NCBI RefSeq assembly: GCF_009707485.1
Contig: NZ_CP046121.1
Location: 3,224,001 to 3,288,000 of the forward strand
Direction of reading: 5' to 3'
DNA length: 64,000 bases
Source of the DNA: Nostocoides sp. HKS02
GTDB lineage: Bacteria; Actinomycetota; Actinomycetes; Actinomycetales; Dermatophilaceae
Of this stretch, positions 45,371 through 55,132 are shown one piece after another; position 1 is the stretch's first letter, and the number at the start of each line of letters is the position of its first letter. The position numbers and the translations under genes were made by a program. A model generated the notes under the pieces. The model was not told the DNA's origin, made no database searches, and saw nothing but the letters and a program-made list of their open reading frames with translations.

Positions 45371-46458
45371 CCATCGCCCTCTCGCCGACCCGCACCGCGC
45401 TGGTCGACCACTCGTTGCGCGTGCTCATGGCCGGCCAGGCCGCGAGCGGCGCGTTCGTGGCCAGCCCGACCTTCGCCACGTACCACTACGCCTGGCTGCG
45501 CGACGGCAGCTTCGTCGCCGAGGCTCTCGACCGGTTCGGCGAGACCGAGGCGGCGGCCCGGTTCCACGCCTGGGTCTGTCGCACGGTGCTCAAGATGCGT
45601 CCCCGGGTCGAGCGAGCTGTCGCGGCCGCCAGTGGCGGTGACGTCGCAGCGATGCTGCCCACGCGGTTCGAGCTCGACGGCCGCGAGGAGTCCGGTGAGG
45701 AGGACTGGCCCAACTTCCAGCTCGACGGCTACGGCACCTGGCTGTGGTCGTTCGCCCAGCACCTGCGCCGCACCCGTCAGGTCGCGCGCCCGCACGAGCT
45801 CGAAGCGGTAGAGCTCATCGCCCGGTACCTCGACGCGGCCCGGGACCAGAGCTGTTACGACTGCTGGGAGGAGCACGTCGAACACCGTCACGCCGCGACC
45901 GTCGCGGCCTGCGCCGCGGGACTGCGGGCCGCCGGGGACCTGCTGCAGCAGAACGCATTTCGCGACACCGCTGTGAGCCTGGAGCAGATCCTGGTACGCG
46001 ACTTCAGCCGTGACGGTGCGTTCGTCAAGCACGACGGGTCGACCGCGGTCGACGCGTCGCTGCTGTGGCTTGCGCTTCCTTTCGGAGTGGTCGCCGCGGA
46101 CGACCCGCTGTTCCTGGGCACCGTCGCGCGCGTCGAGCGCGAGCTGCAGGTGCCGGCTGGCGGCGTGCGTCGCTACCTCGGCGACACGTTCTACGGGGGT
46201 GGCGAGTGGGTCATCCTGACGGCCTGGCTCGGGTGGGCGCACCACACCGCTGGGCGGGAGCACGCTGCCCTCGAGTGCCTGAAATGGGTCGAGTCGACGG
46301 CGACCGCGTCCCTCGACCTCCCGGAACAGGTCGACACCCATCCCCAGAGTCCGGGGCACGTGGCCGAGTGGGTGGACCGTTGGGGCCCGTCGGCGACACC
46401 CCTGCTGTGGTCTCACGCCATGTACCTCACCCTGGTCGACGAGCTGGGGCTTCGATGA
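45367..46458 (+). CDS. GH15 glucoamylase/glucodextranase-like enzyme, cytoplasmic
   Basis: 363 aa without signal peptide. (alpha/alpha)6 barrel features: YHYAWLRDGSFVAEALDRFGETEAA, EDWPNFQLDGYGTWLWSFAQHL (general acid region), YDCWEEHVEHRHAATVAA, DGAFVKHDGSTAVDASLLWLALPFG and the C-terminal catalytic base in LDLPEQVDTHPQSPG. It lacks the N-terminal beta domain of large GH15 enzymes. Likely removes glucose from imported isomalto-oligosaccharides. Overlaps the permease and GH66 genes by 4 bp each. Confidence 0.85.
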   Translation: MTIALSPTRTALVDHSLRVLMAGQAASGAFVASPTFATYHYAWLRDGSFVAEALDRFGETEAAARFHAWVCRTVLKMRPRVERAVAAASGGDVAAMLPTRFELDGREESGEEDWPNFQLDGYGTWLWSFAQHLRRTRQVARPHELEAVELIARYLDAARDQSCYDCWEEHVEHRHAATVAACAAGLRAAGDLLQQNAFRDTAVSLEQILVRDFSRDGAFVKHDGSTAVDASLLWLALPFGVVAADDPLFLGTVARVERELQVPAGGVRRYLGDTFYGGGEWVILTAWLGWAHHTAGREHAALECLKWVESTATASLDLPEQVDTHPQSPGHVAEWVDRWGPSATPLLWSHAMYLTLVDELGLR

Positions 46459-48080
46459 GCACGCTCCTCGACCTCAGGCTCGAGCGCTCTGACGCTCGCC
46501 CGCAGGACGAGGTCGTGCTCCTGCTCGACACGCCATCGACAATGGCGACCACCCCAACCGCCACCCGCAGCGCCAGCCTCACGGTCACCAGCCTCGGAGA
46601 TCGCATCCTCACTCGGGAGATCGACCTCGTGGCAGGGCGGCAGCGCATCGTGCTGGGTCGCTTCGACGCAGGCTCCTACGCCGTCACCGTGCGGGTCGAC
46701 GACGACGTCGCGCACACGGCATACGACGTGCTCGAGGACCGGGCGACGCGTCCGCGGTACGGCTTCGTGACGGACTTCCGGCCAGGCCGGTCGGACGGCG
46801 AGGCCGTGGCCGAGTCGCTGCGCGCGTTCCACCTCACACACGTCCAGTTCTACGACTGGATGTACCGGCACGCCGAGCTGCTGCCCCCGGAGGACGTCTT
46901 CGTCGACACCCTGGGTCGCGAGCTGTCCCTCGCCGTGGTGCGCGACTTCATCGAGGCGGTCCACGACGCCGGAGCCGAGGCCCTCGCGTATGCCGCGGTG
47001 TACGCGGCGGGCAAGGACTACGCCGCCGCCCACCCGGAGGAGCTGATCCACCACCCCGACGGAAGCCCGTGGATGCTCGGTGACTTCCTCTGGAACACCG
47101 ACCTCAGCGCCGGCTCGTCGTGGTCGAGGCACATCGTCGAGGAGATGGGGCTGGCGGTGGAGATCGTCGGCTTCGACGGGCTCCACCTGGACCAGTACGG
47201 CGACCCCAAGCTCGCGACGACCGCGACCGGCGGCGTACTCGACCTCGCAGCAGCCTTCCCGGCCTTCATCGACGCGGTCCGTCGACGCCTGCCTGCCGCG
47301 ACCCTGATCTTCAACAACGTCAACAACTTTCCGACCCGCACCACCGTCACGGCGGCCCAGGATGCCACCTATATCGAGGTGTGGTCGCCCCACGACGACC
47401 ACGCCGACCTCGTCGACCTCGTGCGGGGGGCCCGCGCGCTGGCGCCATCGCGCCCGGTCATCCTGGCGGCATACCTCGAACCCTTCGCGAACGGCTGCGG
47501 TCCGGCCGAGCTCGCGGCGGCGAAGCTGGCGCTCGCGACCACGTGGGCGGAGGGCGGCCAGTACCTTCTCTTCGGCGAGTCCGCGGGCGTGCTGGTGCAC
47601 CCGTACTACCCGAACTACGCGACCCTGACCGAGCCGGCGACCAGGGAGCTGCGCGCGTTCGTCGACTTCTCGGTGGCCAACGGCGACCTGCTCTTCGACC
47701 CAGACCTGCTCGAGGCCACGACCCACCTCGTCGGCGGGATCAACGGGGACGTGACGGTCGAGGGAGTCCCGGTCGCGTTGCGTCCCACGGCCGGCGCGGT
47801 GTGGGTCAGGGCGGCCACCTGCGGAGCCAGGCTCGTGATCCAGCTGGTCGACTACACGTCCCAGGCCGACGGTCGGTGGAACGTCCCGCGTCAGGAGACG
47901 GTGCCGGTCACCGGGGTGCGCCTCGCGGTGCGCGTCGCCTCGGAGACGGTCCGGGTCCGCGGCGGACACCCCGGCGCGGGCCCCGGTCTGCGGGAGCTGG
48001 CCGCGACGAGGGACGGCGAGGTCGTCACCATCGAGGTCCCCTCCTTCGAGGCGTGGGCCATGGTGGTCATCGATCGCTGA
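46455..48080 (+). CDS. GH66 dextranase / cycloisomaltooligosaccharide-type enzyme, cytoplasmic
   Basis: 541 aa, no signal peptide. A beta-sandwich N-terminus (about 1-95) precedes the barrel, which starts RPRYGFVTDFRPG and contains HLTHVQFYDWMYRHAELLPP, EALAYAAVYAAGKDYAA, GFDGLHLDQYGDP (about 239-251, nucleophile region) and ILAAYLEPFA; a C-terminal beta domain ends the protein. This order is that of GH66 endodextranases and cyclising glucanotransferases. Those are usually secreted; here the enzyme should act inside the cell on imported isomaltodextrins or cyclodextrans. Last gene of the operon. Confidence 0.85.
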   Translation: MSTLLDLRLERSDARPQDEVVLLLDTPSTMATTPTATRSASLTVTSLGDRILTREIDLVAGRQRIVLGRFDAGSYAVTVRVDDDVAHTAYDVLEDRATRPRYGFVTDFRPGRSDGEAVAESLRAFHLTHVQFYDWMYRHAELLPPEDVFVDTLGRELSLAVVRDFIEAVHDAGAEALAYAAVYAAGKDYAAAHPEELIHHPDGSPWMLGDFLWNTDLSAGSSWSRHIVEEMGLAVEIVGFDGLHLDQYGDPKLATTATGGVLDLAAAFPAFIDAVRRRLPAATLIFNNVNNFPTRTTVTAAQDATYIEVWSPHDDHADLVDLVRGARALAPSRPVILAAYLEPFANGCGPAELAAAKLALATTWAEGGQYLLFGESAGVLVHPYYPNYATLTEPATRELRAFVDFSVANGDLLFDPDLLEATTHLVGGINGDVTVEGVPVALRPTAGAVWVRAATCGARLVIQLVDYTSQADGRWNVPRQETVPVTGVRLAVRVASETVRVRGGHPGAGPGLRELAATRDGEVVTIEVPSFEAWAMVVIDR

Positions 48081-48100
48081 CCGGGTCGGAGGGTGCCGCC

Positions 48101-48106
48101 TACCCT
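48101..48106 (+). promoter_or_regulatory. Leaderless -10 box of the DMFase-like lipoprotein gene
   Basis: TACCCT 6 nt before the ATG at 48113, no Shine-Dalgarno. Confidence 0.45.
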
Positions 48107-48112
48107 TGGGGA

Positions 48113-49715
48113 ATGAGGCGACGGTGCCCTCCGGTCGCGCTGCTCCTCGGCCTTCTTGTCGCCGGGTGCAGCGCCGCCCCTCCCGCGCGACCGGGCGTGC
48201 CCGGGAGCTCCCGACCCGGGTCGGGCGTCACCACGCCGGCGACCCCGGCGGCGCCCCCATCGGTGGTCTCCGGCGCCCCGGCCTCGGCGAACCCCTGCGC
48301 TCCACCCGAGCTCACCCTGGACCCGCACTGGCGGATCGTCCGGCCCGGCGCGCCGGCCGACCTGGAGGGGTGGGCCGACCGCACGAGCGTCCTGCCCGGT
48401 GAACCCGTGGCCCTCCACGTCTCGAGCGCGGCCCCGACGTTCACGGCCACGGCATACCGGATGGGGTGGTACGGCGCAGCCGGGGGTGCCCGCGTGTGGC
48501 GGTCGCCAGGGACCATCGGACGGGTGCGCGCCCGCCCCTCGACGGCCTCCTGGATGGCTTCCCCGACGCGCACGGTGACGACCACCTGGCCGGCCTCCCT
48601 GGCCCTCCCCACCGCCAGCTGGCCGCCGGGGGCCTACCTGATCCGGCTCGACTCCAGGCGGGGACAGCGCTTCGTGCCGCTGACGGTGCGCTCGCCCGAC
48701 ACGCGGGGGCGGCTGGTCCTGGTCGACGACGTCACCACGTGGCAGGCGTACAACGAGTGGGGTGGTCTCAGCCTCTACCACGGCCTCGGCGGCGAGGTCG
48801 ACTTCGCTGGCCGGAGCCGGGCCGTCTCCTTCGACCGTCCGTACGCAGGCGACGGGTCAGGTGGTTTCCTCCAGCAGGACCTGCCCGCGATCGCGCACGC
48901 CGAGCGCCTCGGGCTCTGCCTCGCCTACGCCACCGATGTCGACGTCCACGCCGTGGCCGGCCTGCTCACGGGGGCGGCCGGGCTCGTCAGCCTCAGCCAC
49001 GACGAGTACTGGTCCAGTGCCATGCGGGCGGCAGTGACCCAGGCGCGGGACACGGGCGCCAACGTCGCGTTCCTCGGCGCCAATGCCGTCTTCCGTCACA
49101 TGCGGTTCGGCTCGACGTGGTTCGGACCGGACCGGCTCGAGATCGACTACAAGCGGCTCTCGGATCCGTGGTACGGGCGCGACGACAGTGAGGTGACCGT
49201 GGACTGGCGCGAGCCCCCGGTCCCGAGGCCAGAGAGCACGCTGACCGGCGTCTTCTACGAGTGCAACCCCGTCGATGCGGACCTCGTGATCACCGACCCG
49301 TCGAGCTGGCTTGTTCGCGCACACTCCGGCACGGCGGGGCCTGCGGCTGCCGCACCTGGTCGGGCCCGAGTACGACCGGGTCAACCCCATCGTCCCGACG
49401 CCCGCCACCATCGAAGTCCTGACGCACTCGCCGGTGACGTGCCGCGGCGTGCACAGCTTCGCCGACAGTGCCTACTACACCGTCAGGAGTGGAGCAGGCG
49501 TGTTCGCCGCAGGAAGCAACTGGTTCACGCACGGGCTGCCCGAGGCCGGGGCAGGCGGAGTGACCGCGCAGGTGGTCGGGGGCGAGCTGACCAACCTGCT
49601 CAGCGCCTTCGCGGCCGGCCCCGCTGGCCGCACGCATCCCTCGCGACCGAACCTCGCCCTGCTGCACGAGTATGCCGGCGACCCGGTCGCCGCCGCGCAG
49701 CGTTGGACCCGTTGA
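48113..49715 (+). CDS. Lipoprotein with N,N-dimethylformamidase beta-like domain, frameshifted
   Basis: Lipobox ALLLGLLVAGCSA, Pro/Ser linker, then a domain resembling the DMFase large-subunit C-terminal domain: YRMGWYGAAGGARVWRSPG, LVLVDDVTTWQAYNEWGGLSLYHG, RPYAGDGSGGFLQQDLP, LSHDEYWSSAMRAAV and NVAFLGANAVFRHMRF. At GGCTTGTTCG the C at 49310 breaks the frame; dropping it continues LFAHTPARRGLRLPHLVGPEYDRV to FAAGSNWFTHGLPE and the stop at 49715 (about 533 aa). Such secreted proteins are common in actinobacteria without known substrate; amidase activity is not implied. Confidence 0.78.
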
Positions 49716-49719
49716 CGCC

Positions 49720-49800
49720 GACCACAGGGCCCACCACACCGCCACAGCGGCCCACCACCGGGCCACCACAGGGCCCACCAGAGGGCCCACCACACCAAGG
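49720..49800 (+). repeat. Degenerate GGCCCACCACA repeat tract
   Basis: The unit GG(G)CCACCACA/GGGCCCACCA recurs about six times between the lipoprotein stop and the SDR ribosome-binding site. Imperfect units rule out a CRISPR. Non-coding by position; possibly slippage-prone. Confidence 0.6.
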
Positions 49801-49809
49801 AGCAGTGCC

Positions 49810-50577
49810 ATGGGAGTTCTCGACAGTTTCGCGCTCACCGGCAAGGTCGCCGTCGTCACCGGCGGCAACCGTGGCCTCGGCAGGGCGTTCGCCCATGCGC
49901 TGGGTGAGGCGGGTGCGGCCGTCGCGGTGCTGGCTCGCGACCGCGACGTGAGCGCGCAGGTCCTCACCGAGCTGCAGGCCAAGGGGATCGTCGCCAGGTC
50001 CTACCAGGGCGACGTCGCGAGCCGGGCGAGCGTGCACGCCGCGGCCGAAGACATCTGGTCGGACTTCGGCGCCGTGGACGTACTCGTCAACAACGCCGGC
50101 ACGTGCATCCACCGTGCGGCGCTCGAGGTCACCCAGGAGGAGTGGTCCAGCGTGCTGGACGTCAACCTCACCGGGGTCTGGAACGGCTGCCAGGTCTTTG
50201 GCGGGCGCATGGTCGAGGCGGGGGGTGGCGTCATCGTGAACATCGGGTCGATGTCGGGCGACATCGTCAACCGGCCGCAGTGGCAGCCCGCGTACAACGC
50301 GTCCAAGGCGGCGGTGCACCACCTGACCCGGTCGCTGGCAGCGGAGTGGGCTCCGCTCGGGGTGCGGGTCAACGCGGTGGCGCCCGGCTACGTCCGGACC
50401 GAGATGACTCCCATCGACCGTCCCGAGTTCCGCAGTCGCTGGATCGACGACACGCCCCAGCAGCGGGCCGCCACCCCGGACGAGATCGCCCCGGCGGTCG
50501 TCTTCCTGGCTAGCCCCGCCTCGGCATACATGACCGGTTCGGTGCTCACGATCGACGGGGGCTACACCGTGTTCTGA
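49810..50577 (+). CDS. Short-chain dehydrogenase/reductase
   Basis: 255 aa, AAGGAG 7 nt upstream. Classical SDR: VVTGGNRGLGRAFA (TGxxxGxG), NNAG, INIGSMSG-type Ser, YNASKAAVHHL (YxxxK), and VAPGYVRTEMTP; ends with LTIDGGYTVF. Resembles gluconate 5-dehydrogenase and sorbitol-type SDRs (Asn-rich loop CIHRAALEVTQEEW). Polyol or sugar-acid substrate likely but unproven. Confidence 0.9.
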   Translation: MGVLDSFALTGKVAVVTGGNRGLGRAFAHALGEAGAAVAVLARDRDVSAQVLTELQAKGIVARSYQGDVASRASVHAAAEDIWSDFGAVDVLVNNAGTCIHRAALEVTQEEWSSVLDVNLTGVWNGCQVFGGRMVEAGGGVIVNIGSMSGDIVNRPQWQPAYNASKAAVHHLTRSLAAEWAPLGVRVNAVAPGYVRTEMTPIDRPEFRSRWIDDTPQQRAATPDEIAPAVVFLASPASAYMTGSVLTIDGGYTVF

Positions 50578-50595
50578 GCTACGGCGTGTTCTGGG

Positions 50596-51613
50596 CTACG
50601 GCGACGTTCTGAGCTGCGCCGACCGCAAGGTGTGGCCGCGGGAAGCCAGCGCCGGGGACACCACGAACTCCGCCCAGACGACCTTGCCGTTCTCCAGGGT
50701 GTCGCAACCCCAGCGATCGGCGACGGCTTCGACGATCGTCAGCCCTCGTCCGCTCGGGTCCTGGCTGTCGGCGGTGTGGGCGCGAGGGGGAGCCCACCCT
50801 CGCGTCCTTGACGGCGACGATGACGACCTCGGGGGAGCGGTGCAGGAACACGCGGAACGGAGACCGCGCATGGGTGACGGCATTGGTCGCCATCTCGGAG
50901 ATGGCCAGTGCCGCGTCGTACACGATCAGGTCCTCGCCCCACTCCTCGAGCGCCTGGGTGACGAGCCGCCGCACGGCACCAACAGCCTCCGGCACCGGGA
51001 CGAAGACCTCCGTGCGCTGCCAGCCCGCCGCGCCGGAGTCACGGCGCGGCGCCGAGTCGTACCGGGTCGGCGGGAGCAGCCGCGAGTGCAGGTCGCAGAC
51101 CTGGCTGACCTCGCTCAGACCAGCCTCGTTCAGCGCACTGGTCGGATAGGCGCAGAGCAGGGAGAACTCGTGATGGTCGGCAAGGCTGTTCCACAGGGAT
51201 TCCAGCTCGAGGGCCGCTGTGACCTGGTGGTCAGCCCACAACAGCGCGACCATCTCGCCGAAGACGCGTACCTGGCCGCCGTCCTTCGCGGCGTCGGTGA
51301 TCAGGCCGCCGACGCTCGCGGCGAACTTCTCGGGATGGGGCGCTCCGTGGACCATGAACGCCGCGAGGGTCTCGGCGGCGTCGACGCTGAGGTACCGACC
51401 GGCGAGCTTGGCACGACCCGGGTCGGCGCCCAGCCTCAGCAGCGCCTCGTCGACCGCCGCGCGGTGGTCGGCCGTGGCCACCACGACGACTCCCTCGTCG
51501 CGCAGGAGCCCTTCGAGGAGGAACGACACGATGCCGTCGACGGCCTCGAGGTCGTCATCGTAAAAAGTCACCGCGTGTGCGTGCGTCGACGCCAGCGGAG
51601 GGCTTGCCTGCAC
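50596..51613 (-). CDS. MEDS-domain sensor with HATPase (anti-sigma kinase-like), frameshifted
   Basis: From the GTG at 51613. The N-terminal about 170 residues are a MEDS (DcmR-type) sensory domain: HAVTFYDDDLEAVDGIVSFLLEGLLRDEGVVVVATADHR and CAYPTSALNEAG. Then a HATPase_c anti-sigma kinase-like domain: YDAALAISEMATNAVTHARSPFRV (N-box). At the G5 run 50786-50790 (plus strand) the frame breaks; removing one base restores the G-box (DPSGRGLTIVEAVADRWGCDTLENGKVVWAEF) and the stop at 50596. Partner-switching regulator, probably acting with the adjacent PP2C phosphatase. Confidence 0.8.
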
Positions 51614-51707
51614 CTCATTGACGATAGGCCGATGATTGTCCGAACGGGGGCTTTTGCTCCGACTGCTCTCGGGACGGCGGAGAGCCGACACGAGGAGCGA
51701 GCGTCGC

Positions 51708-53513
51708 TCAGCGCACCTGTCGGCGAATCGCCAGCGCAGCGACATCGTCGTCGCGGGTCAGGTCCCTGACCTGCGAGACCACGGTGTGGAGCCCCTTGTC
51801 GAGGTCCGGAGCGGCCAACGCTGCGAGGGCGCCGAGCAGCCGTGCCTGGCCGCGGTCGATGTCCTCGGTACGCCGCTCGATGAGGCCGTCGGTGAACACG
51901 AGGACGGTGTCCCCCGGGTGAAAGGGTGCAGCGTGGGGGAGCCGCTCCTGGCGCATGATGCCCAAGGGGGTGCCGTCGGCGTCCGGAAGCTGGGCGTGGC
52001 CCCCATTCGCCCGCAGAATGACCGGCGCGGGGTGGCCTGCGTTGGCGACGAGGAGCTCGTCGCGGTCGAGGTCGACCAGCAGGTAGACCAGCGTGACCAG
52101 CTGGTCGCCCCCCTGCTGCAGGAGCATGCGGTCCAGGCGCTCGAGCACCACCTCGGGGGTGGGGTCGAGCGCGATGTACGCCAGCGCCGCTGACCGCATC
52201 TGTGCCATCGCCGCCGCCGCGGCAACGCCCCGGCCCATGACGTCGCCGACGAACAGCGCGAGCCGACCGTCGTCGAGCACCACGACGTCGTAGAAGTCGC
52301 CGCCCACGTCCGTGCGACCCGACGGGCTGTAGAAGGCGGCGATGTCGCAGCCGGGCACCGTCGGCATCGAGTCCGGCAGCACGGCGTGCTGGAGGCGCAC
52401 CGCTGCCGCGAGCGTCTCGCTGTGCAGCTCGGAGTTGTCGATGGCGATCGCGGCGCGTTTGCCCAGGTCCTCCGCGAAGGCCAGGTCGTCGGTGGTGTAG
52501 ACGCGTCCCGACTCCGCCGTCACCCAGGTGATGACGCCCAGCACGCGTTCGCGGGCGATGAGCGGCACGGTGATGGCGCCACGCAGGTTGAGCTCGCGCG
52601 CGATCCGAAGGTGCTCGGCATCGCGGGCGCCGGCCACCAGCATCTCCTCGGTGACCTCCAGCATCTCGCTCTCACCGGTCTTGAGGACGTGCCACGGGCC
52701 GTTCTTGGCGTCGCGGTCGGCGGGGTAGCGCTCGGCCAGCTCGCGGGCGAGCTCGACCTTGTCGGGGTCGACGTGGGCCACCGCCAGGCGGTGCAGGTCG
52801 CCATCCCGGACGAGGTCGATCGCGCACCAGTCCGCGAAGGTGGGCACGGCCAAGCGGGCGACCTTGGCGAGGGTGGCCTCGTAGTCGAGGCTGCTGCTGA
52901 GCTCGCCCGAGGCCTCCGCGAGGAAGGTCAGCTTGGCCTGGCGCTCGGCCGCGTCGTTCTCGGCGTTGATGCGCACCAGCGCCTGAGCGCAGGTGTCGGC
53001 CAGGATCTCGAAGAAGTCGAGCTCTGCGGCGTCCAGGACCCTGGGTCCGGGAAACGACAGCCCGATCGCCCCGATCGTTCCGGTCGGCACATGGAGAGGC
53101 AGACACACGATCGAGCGCTCTCCGCGGTCCACATTCGGGATCTCCGGGTAGCGCGCGAGGATCTCGGCCCGGTCGCTGAGCATGAGCCGGCGCCCGGACC
53201 GGATGACGTCGGTCGTCGGCGTGCGCAGCGACATCGGATAGCTCCCGAAGAGCTCTTCCTCGCCGTCGAGGCCACCCCTGAGCCCCATGAGGGCGACCCG
53301 GTCGTCGCCCTGGCGCAGCGACATCGAGGCGATCGTCGCGCCAACGGCATCGGCACTCTGCTGAACGACGATCTTGACGACGGTGGCGACGTCCTCGGCC
53401 CGCACGAGCGAGGCCGTCACGCGGGCAAGCCGGGTGAGCCGGTTGCCCAGCGGCTCGTCCCCTGCCTGCTCCGTCACGTGGTCATGATGGCAGTGCGAGG
53501 CGCTGGCCTGCAC
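51708..53513 (-). CDS. GAF-domain PP2C (SpoIIE/RsbU-type) phosphatase
   Basis: 601 aa from GTG 53513 (a GTG at 53477 is equally possible). Two GAF domains: about 28-185 (SIVCLPLHVPTGTIGAIGLSF) and 190-365 (GAITVPLIARERVLGVITWV). They are followed by a SpoIIE-type PP2C domain about 370-600 with LQHAVLPDSMPTVPGCDIAAFYSPSG, VGGDFYDVVVLDDGRLALFVGDVMGRG, NAGHPAPVI and LVFTDGLIERR, DDVAALAIR (metal Asp residues). It dephosphorylates a phosphorylated anti-anti-sigma factor in RsbU-like switches. No STAS gene is adjacent. Same strand, 94 bp upstream of the sensor-ATPase gene. Confidence 0.9.
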   Translation of the reverse strand: MQASASHCHHDHVTEQAGDEPLGNRLTRLARVTASLVRAEDVATVVKIVVQQSADAVGATIASMSLRQGDDRVALMGLRGGLDGEEELFGSYPMSLRTPTTDVIRSGRRLMLSDRAEILARYPEIPNVDRGERSIVCLPLHVPTGTIGAIGLSFPGPRVLDAAELDFFEILADTCAQALVRINAENDAAERQAKLTFLAEASGELSSSLDYEATLAKVARLAVPTFADWCAIDLVRDGDLHRLAVAHVDPDKVELARELAERYPADRDAKNGPWHVLKTGESEMLEVTEEMLVAGARDAEHLRIARELNLRGAITVPLIARERVLGVITWVTAESGRVYTTDDLAFAEDLGKRAAIAIDNSELHSETLAAAVRLQHAVLPDSMPTVPGCDIAAFYSPSGRTDVGGDFYDVVVLDDGRLALFVGDVMGRGVAAAAAMAQMRSAALAYIALDPTPEVVLERLDRMLLQQGGDQLVTLVYLLVDLDRDELLVANAGHPAPVILRANGGHAQLPDADGTPLGIMRQERLPHAAPFHPGDTVLVFTDGLIERRTEDIDRGQARLLGALAALAAPDLDKGLHTVVSQVRDLTRDDDVAALAIRRQVR

Positions 53514-53547
53514 CTATTCCCGAAATGGTGGCCAACCGGGGATGGGA

Positions 53548-55113
53548 CTAGATCCAGCTGGGGAACCACATCCGAGCCGACCACTGCGACTGCGGGATCA
53601 CCTGAGCGGTGTAGATCGGCCAGAAGAACGCGAAGAGGGCCAGCGTGAGCAGGCAGTAGGCGCCGACGGCATACAGGCCGATCTCGCGCCGCCGCCGCGA
53701 GGCGGTCGCGGGGCCGAGCGCCAGACCCAGCACGAACACCACCGCGAAGATCACCCAGGGCTCGAACGCCACGGTGTAGAAGGAGTAGATCGTGCGCTCC
53801 TCGAGCGCGAACCACGGAAGGTAGCCACCCGCGAGGCCCGCCAGGATCGCTCCGGCTCGCCAGTCGCGGCGCAACAGCCACCAGTAGGCGAGGACGACGA
53901 TCGCCGCCGCGCCCAGCCACCAGATCGACACGGTGCCGATCGAGGTGATCGCCTTGGAGCACTGCGCCACGGTGCACCCGTCGGCGCCGGCCTTGGGCCC
54001 CTCGTAGAAGAAGGACGTAGGGCGGCCCTGGATGATCCAGGACCAGGGGTTGGTCTTGTACGGGTGGTTGTCGTGGAGGTTGACGTGAAAGCGGTAGATC
54101 TCGACGTGGTACTGCCACAGGGACCGCAGTGCATCGGGGATCCACGCGGTGGACGCCGAGCGGTGGGTGGCTCCCCACTGGCGGTCGTACCCGGCGCTGG
54201 AGACGAACCAGCCCGTCCACGAGCCGAGGTAGGTGACCAGGGCGGTGCCGCACATCACGAGCGCGGCCCACAACCCGTCACGCAGGACCGCGCCCCAGAA
54301 CCAGTGCCGCACGCCGGCCGCCCGACGGGCCCCCACGTCCCACAGCACGGTCATCAGGCCGAACGCCACGAGGAAGAACAGGCCGGACCACTTCGTGCCC
54401 GTGCACAGTCCGAGGCAGACGCCGGCCACCCAGCGCCAGGGACGCGCGCCCAGGCTGGGGCCGGTGCCGCGGGCGAGCTCGCGCGGCGACATCGCCGCCA
54501 CCCGCTCGGCCAGCAATGCCCGCGACCGGTCGCGGTCGATCAGCAGCGCGCAGAACGCGGCGAGCGCCCAGAACATCACGATGAGGTCGAGCAGGCCGGT
54601 GCGGGACTGGACGAAGTGGTGACCTTCGAACGCCACGAGGAACGCGGCCAGCGTGCCCAGCAGCGACGACCCGAACATCCGGCGGGCAGCGCGCCCGATC
54701 ATGAGGATCGAGAGCGTGCCGAGCGCGCAGACCGAGAACCGCCACCCGAACGAGGACGTCTGGCCGAAGAGGTGTTCGCCGATGGCGATGATCCACTTGC
54801 CCACCGGGGGGTGCACGACGAGGTCGCCTTCGCTGCCGAACACGTCGGGCGTGCCGGCGGTGAACAGCTCGTCAGGCTTCTTGAGCGAGTCGGGCACCCG
54901 CATCTCGACGCCGTAGTCCAGCATCGAGACGCCCTGCTTGACGTAGTACGTCTCGTCGAAGACGAGCTGGTGCGGCCGTCCGAGGGCCCAGAACCGCATC
55001 AACCCGCCCACTGCGGCGAAGAAGAGAGGGCCCAACCACCCCCACAGCGTGTCTGTTGGCCGGAACCCGAGCAGGCGGGAGCGCAGCTGCTCGGCGCGAG
55101 TCATGCGCGACAT
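53548..55113 (-). CDS. Protein O-mannosyltransferase (Pmt, GT39)
   Basis: 521 aa from the ATG at 55113 (ATG 55104 also possible). Multi-TM GT-C fold: GLMRFWALGRPHQLVFDETYYVKQG with the catalytic Asp-Glu in FDETYY, VVHPPVGKWIIAIGEHLFG, WRFSVCALGTLSILMIGRAARR, FEGHHFVQSRTGLLDL, YHVEIYRFHVNLHDNHPYKTNPWSW and the C-terminal FFWPIYTAQVIPQSQWSARMWFPSW. It transfers mannose from polyprenyl-P-mannose to secreted proteins at the membrane. Divergent from rsmI by 31 bp, a pairing conserved across actinobacteria. Confidence 0.93.
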   Translation of the reverse strand: MSRMTRAEQLRSRLLGFRPTDTLWGWLGPLFFAAVGGLMRFWALGRPHQLVFDETYYVKQGVSMLDYGVEMRVPDSLKKPDELFTAGTPDVFGSEGDLVVHPPVGKWIIAIGEHLFGQTSSFGWRFSVCALGTLSILMIGRAARRMFGSSLLGTLAAFLVAFEGHHFVQSRTGLLDLIVMFWALAAFCALLIDRDRSRALLAERVAAMSPRELARGTGPSLGARPWRWVAGVCLGLCTGTKWSGLFFLVAFGLMTVLWDVGARRAAGVRHWFWGAVLRDGLWAALVMCGTALVTYLGSWTGWFVSSAGYDRQWGATHRSASTAWIPDALRSLWQYHVEIYRFHVNLHDNHPYKTNPWSWIIQGRPTSFFYEGPKAGADGCTVAQCSKAITSIGTVSIWWLGAAAIVVLAYWWLLRRDWRAGAILAGLAGGYLPWFALEERTIYSFYTVAFEPWVIFAVVFVLGLALGPATASRRRREIGLYAVGAYCLLTLALFAFFWPIYTAQVIPQSQWSARMWFPSWI

Positions 55114-55132
55114 CGTATGCAACCGAGCCTGA

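Noticed and set aside
49720..49800. CRISPR-like array
   Set aside because: Units are short, imperfect and without spacers of regular length; no cas genes nearby.
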